64,000 nt of DNA from Sulfuricurvum sp. Lineage in GTDB: Bacteria > Campylobacterota > Campylobacteria > Campylobacterales > Sulfurimonadaceae. Positions 63,971 to 64,000 of this stretch are shown here, piece after piece (within the stretch, counting starts at the first letter, position 1; every line of letters begins with the position of its first letter). The notes under the pieces are model-generated. The model ran no database searches, was not told the origin of the DNA, and saw only the letters and a list, made by a program, of their open reading frames with translations. The stretch lies in NCBI RefSeq assembly GCF_028713855.1, contig NZ_JAQTNN010000001.1:124001-188000 (forward strand), given 5' to 3'. The position numbers were made by a program, and so were the translations under genes.

Positions 63971-64000
63971 TTATATTTTTCCTTTATAGGCTTTACTAAA
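63971..64000 (-). CDS. C-terminal nine codons of an upstream gene (cut by window edge)
   Basis: The minus strand reads FSKAYKGKI and stop, one base before the rseP start, so an upstream gene in the same operon ends here. In other Campylobacterota pgsA (phosphatidylglycerophosphate synthase) often precedes rseP, but nine residues are too few to confirm it. Confidence 0.4.
   Translation of the reverse strand, partial: FSKAYKGKI

Overview
The window is chromosomal DNA from a Campylobacterota (epsilonproteobacterial) bacterium. Two gene orders match what I recall from Campylobacter jejuni: polyprenyl synthase-hemA-proS-fxsA-hemC-ubiD, and hit / pheS-pheT-aroA-ispH-rpsA-(small membrane protein)-serA. 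The promoters have the TATAAT box and T-rich upstream DNA typical of the class. The composition looks mid-40s percent G+C by eye, which is high for the class. Together with the many chemoreceptors and soluble sensors, this points to a Sulfuricurvum-like free-living relative rather than Campylobacter or Sulfurimonas. That genus call is inference.

Layout. 1-7374: haem and menaquinone operon (polyprenyl synthase C-terminus, hemA, proS, fxsA-like, an inserted CPFC thioredoxin-fold protein, hemC, UbiD/MqnL-type decarboxylase). 7481-10186: small cytochrome c, argH-osmC, then a convergent HIT gene with a 61-bp inverted repeat at the junction. 10346-19441: pheS-pheT-aroA-ispH-rpsA-small membrane protein-serA. 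19579-27355: complete kdpFABCDE potassium-uptake operon, including a 29-residue KdpF. 27414-31658: accessory stretch with an AT-rich PsiE-like membrane protein, a MutS7-type MutS fused to an HNH nuclease, and a HepT/MNT toxin-antitoxin pair. 31669-43180 (minus strand): a soluble Cache-Cache-CheW protein, SelO, and a tolC-adaptor-RND-RND-fapA operon whose RND pump is split into two genes. 43383-45375: efp, DJ-1/PfpI, a Lcl-type exported protein. 45388-49042 (minus): a soluble FIST chemoreceptor and a membrane Cache chemoreceptor. 49212-55160: malic enzyme, YjdF-like membrane protein, YaiI/UPF0178, dnaE. 55212-57720: a second accessory island with a HEPN protein, RhuM and DinD. 57720-64000: M18 aminopeptidase and FlgS-like kinase (plus), then a Cache-GGDEF-EAL protein, YggS and RseP (minus), with the tail of one more gene at the edge.

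How it fits together. The core genes serve tetrapyrrole, quinone, aromatic amino acid, isoprenoid, translation and replication functions. They are packed with 1- or 4-base overlaps, so translational coupling is likely. The accessory genes cluster at two places. The first is MutS7-HNH plus HepT/MNT. The second is HEPN-RhuM plus DinD. Both pair a HEPN protein carrying an R-x4-H-x-Y motif with a translationally coupled partner. These, the cytosolic Cache-Cache-CheW protein and the split RND pump, are the most unusual content.

No tRNA, rRNA, CRISPR array, transposase or integrase was seen. No gene-free stretch exceeds about 200 bases.
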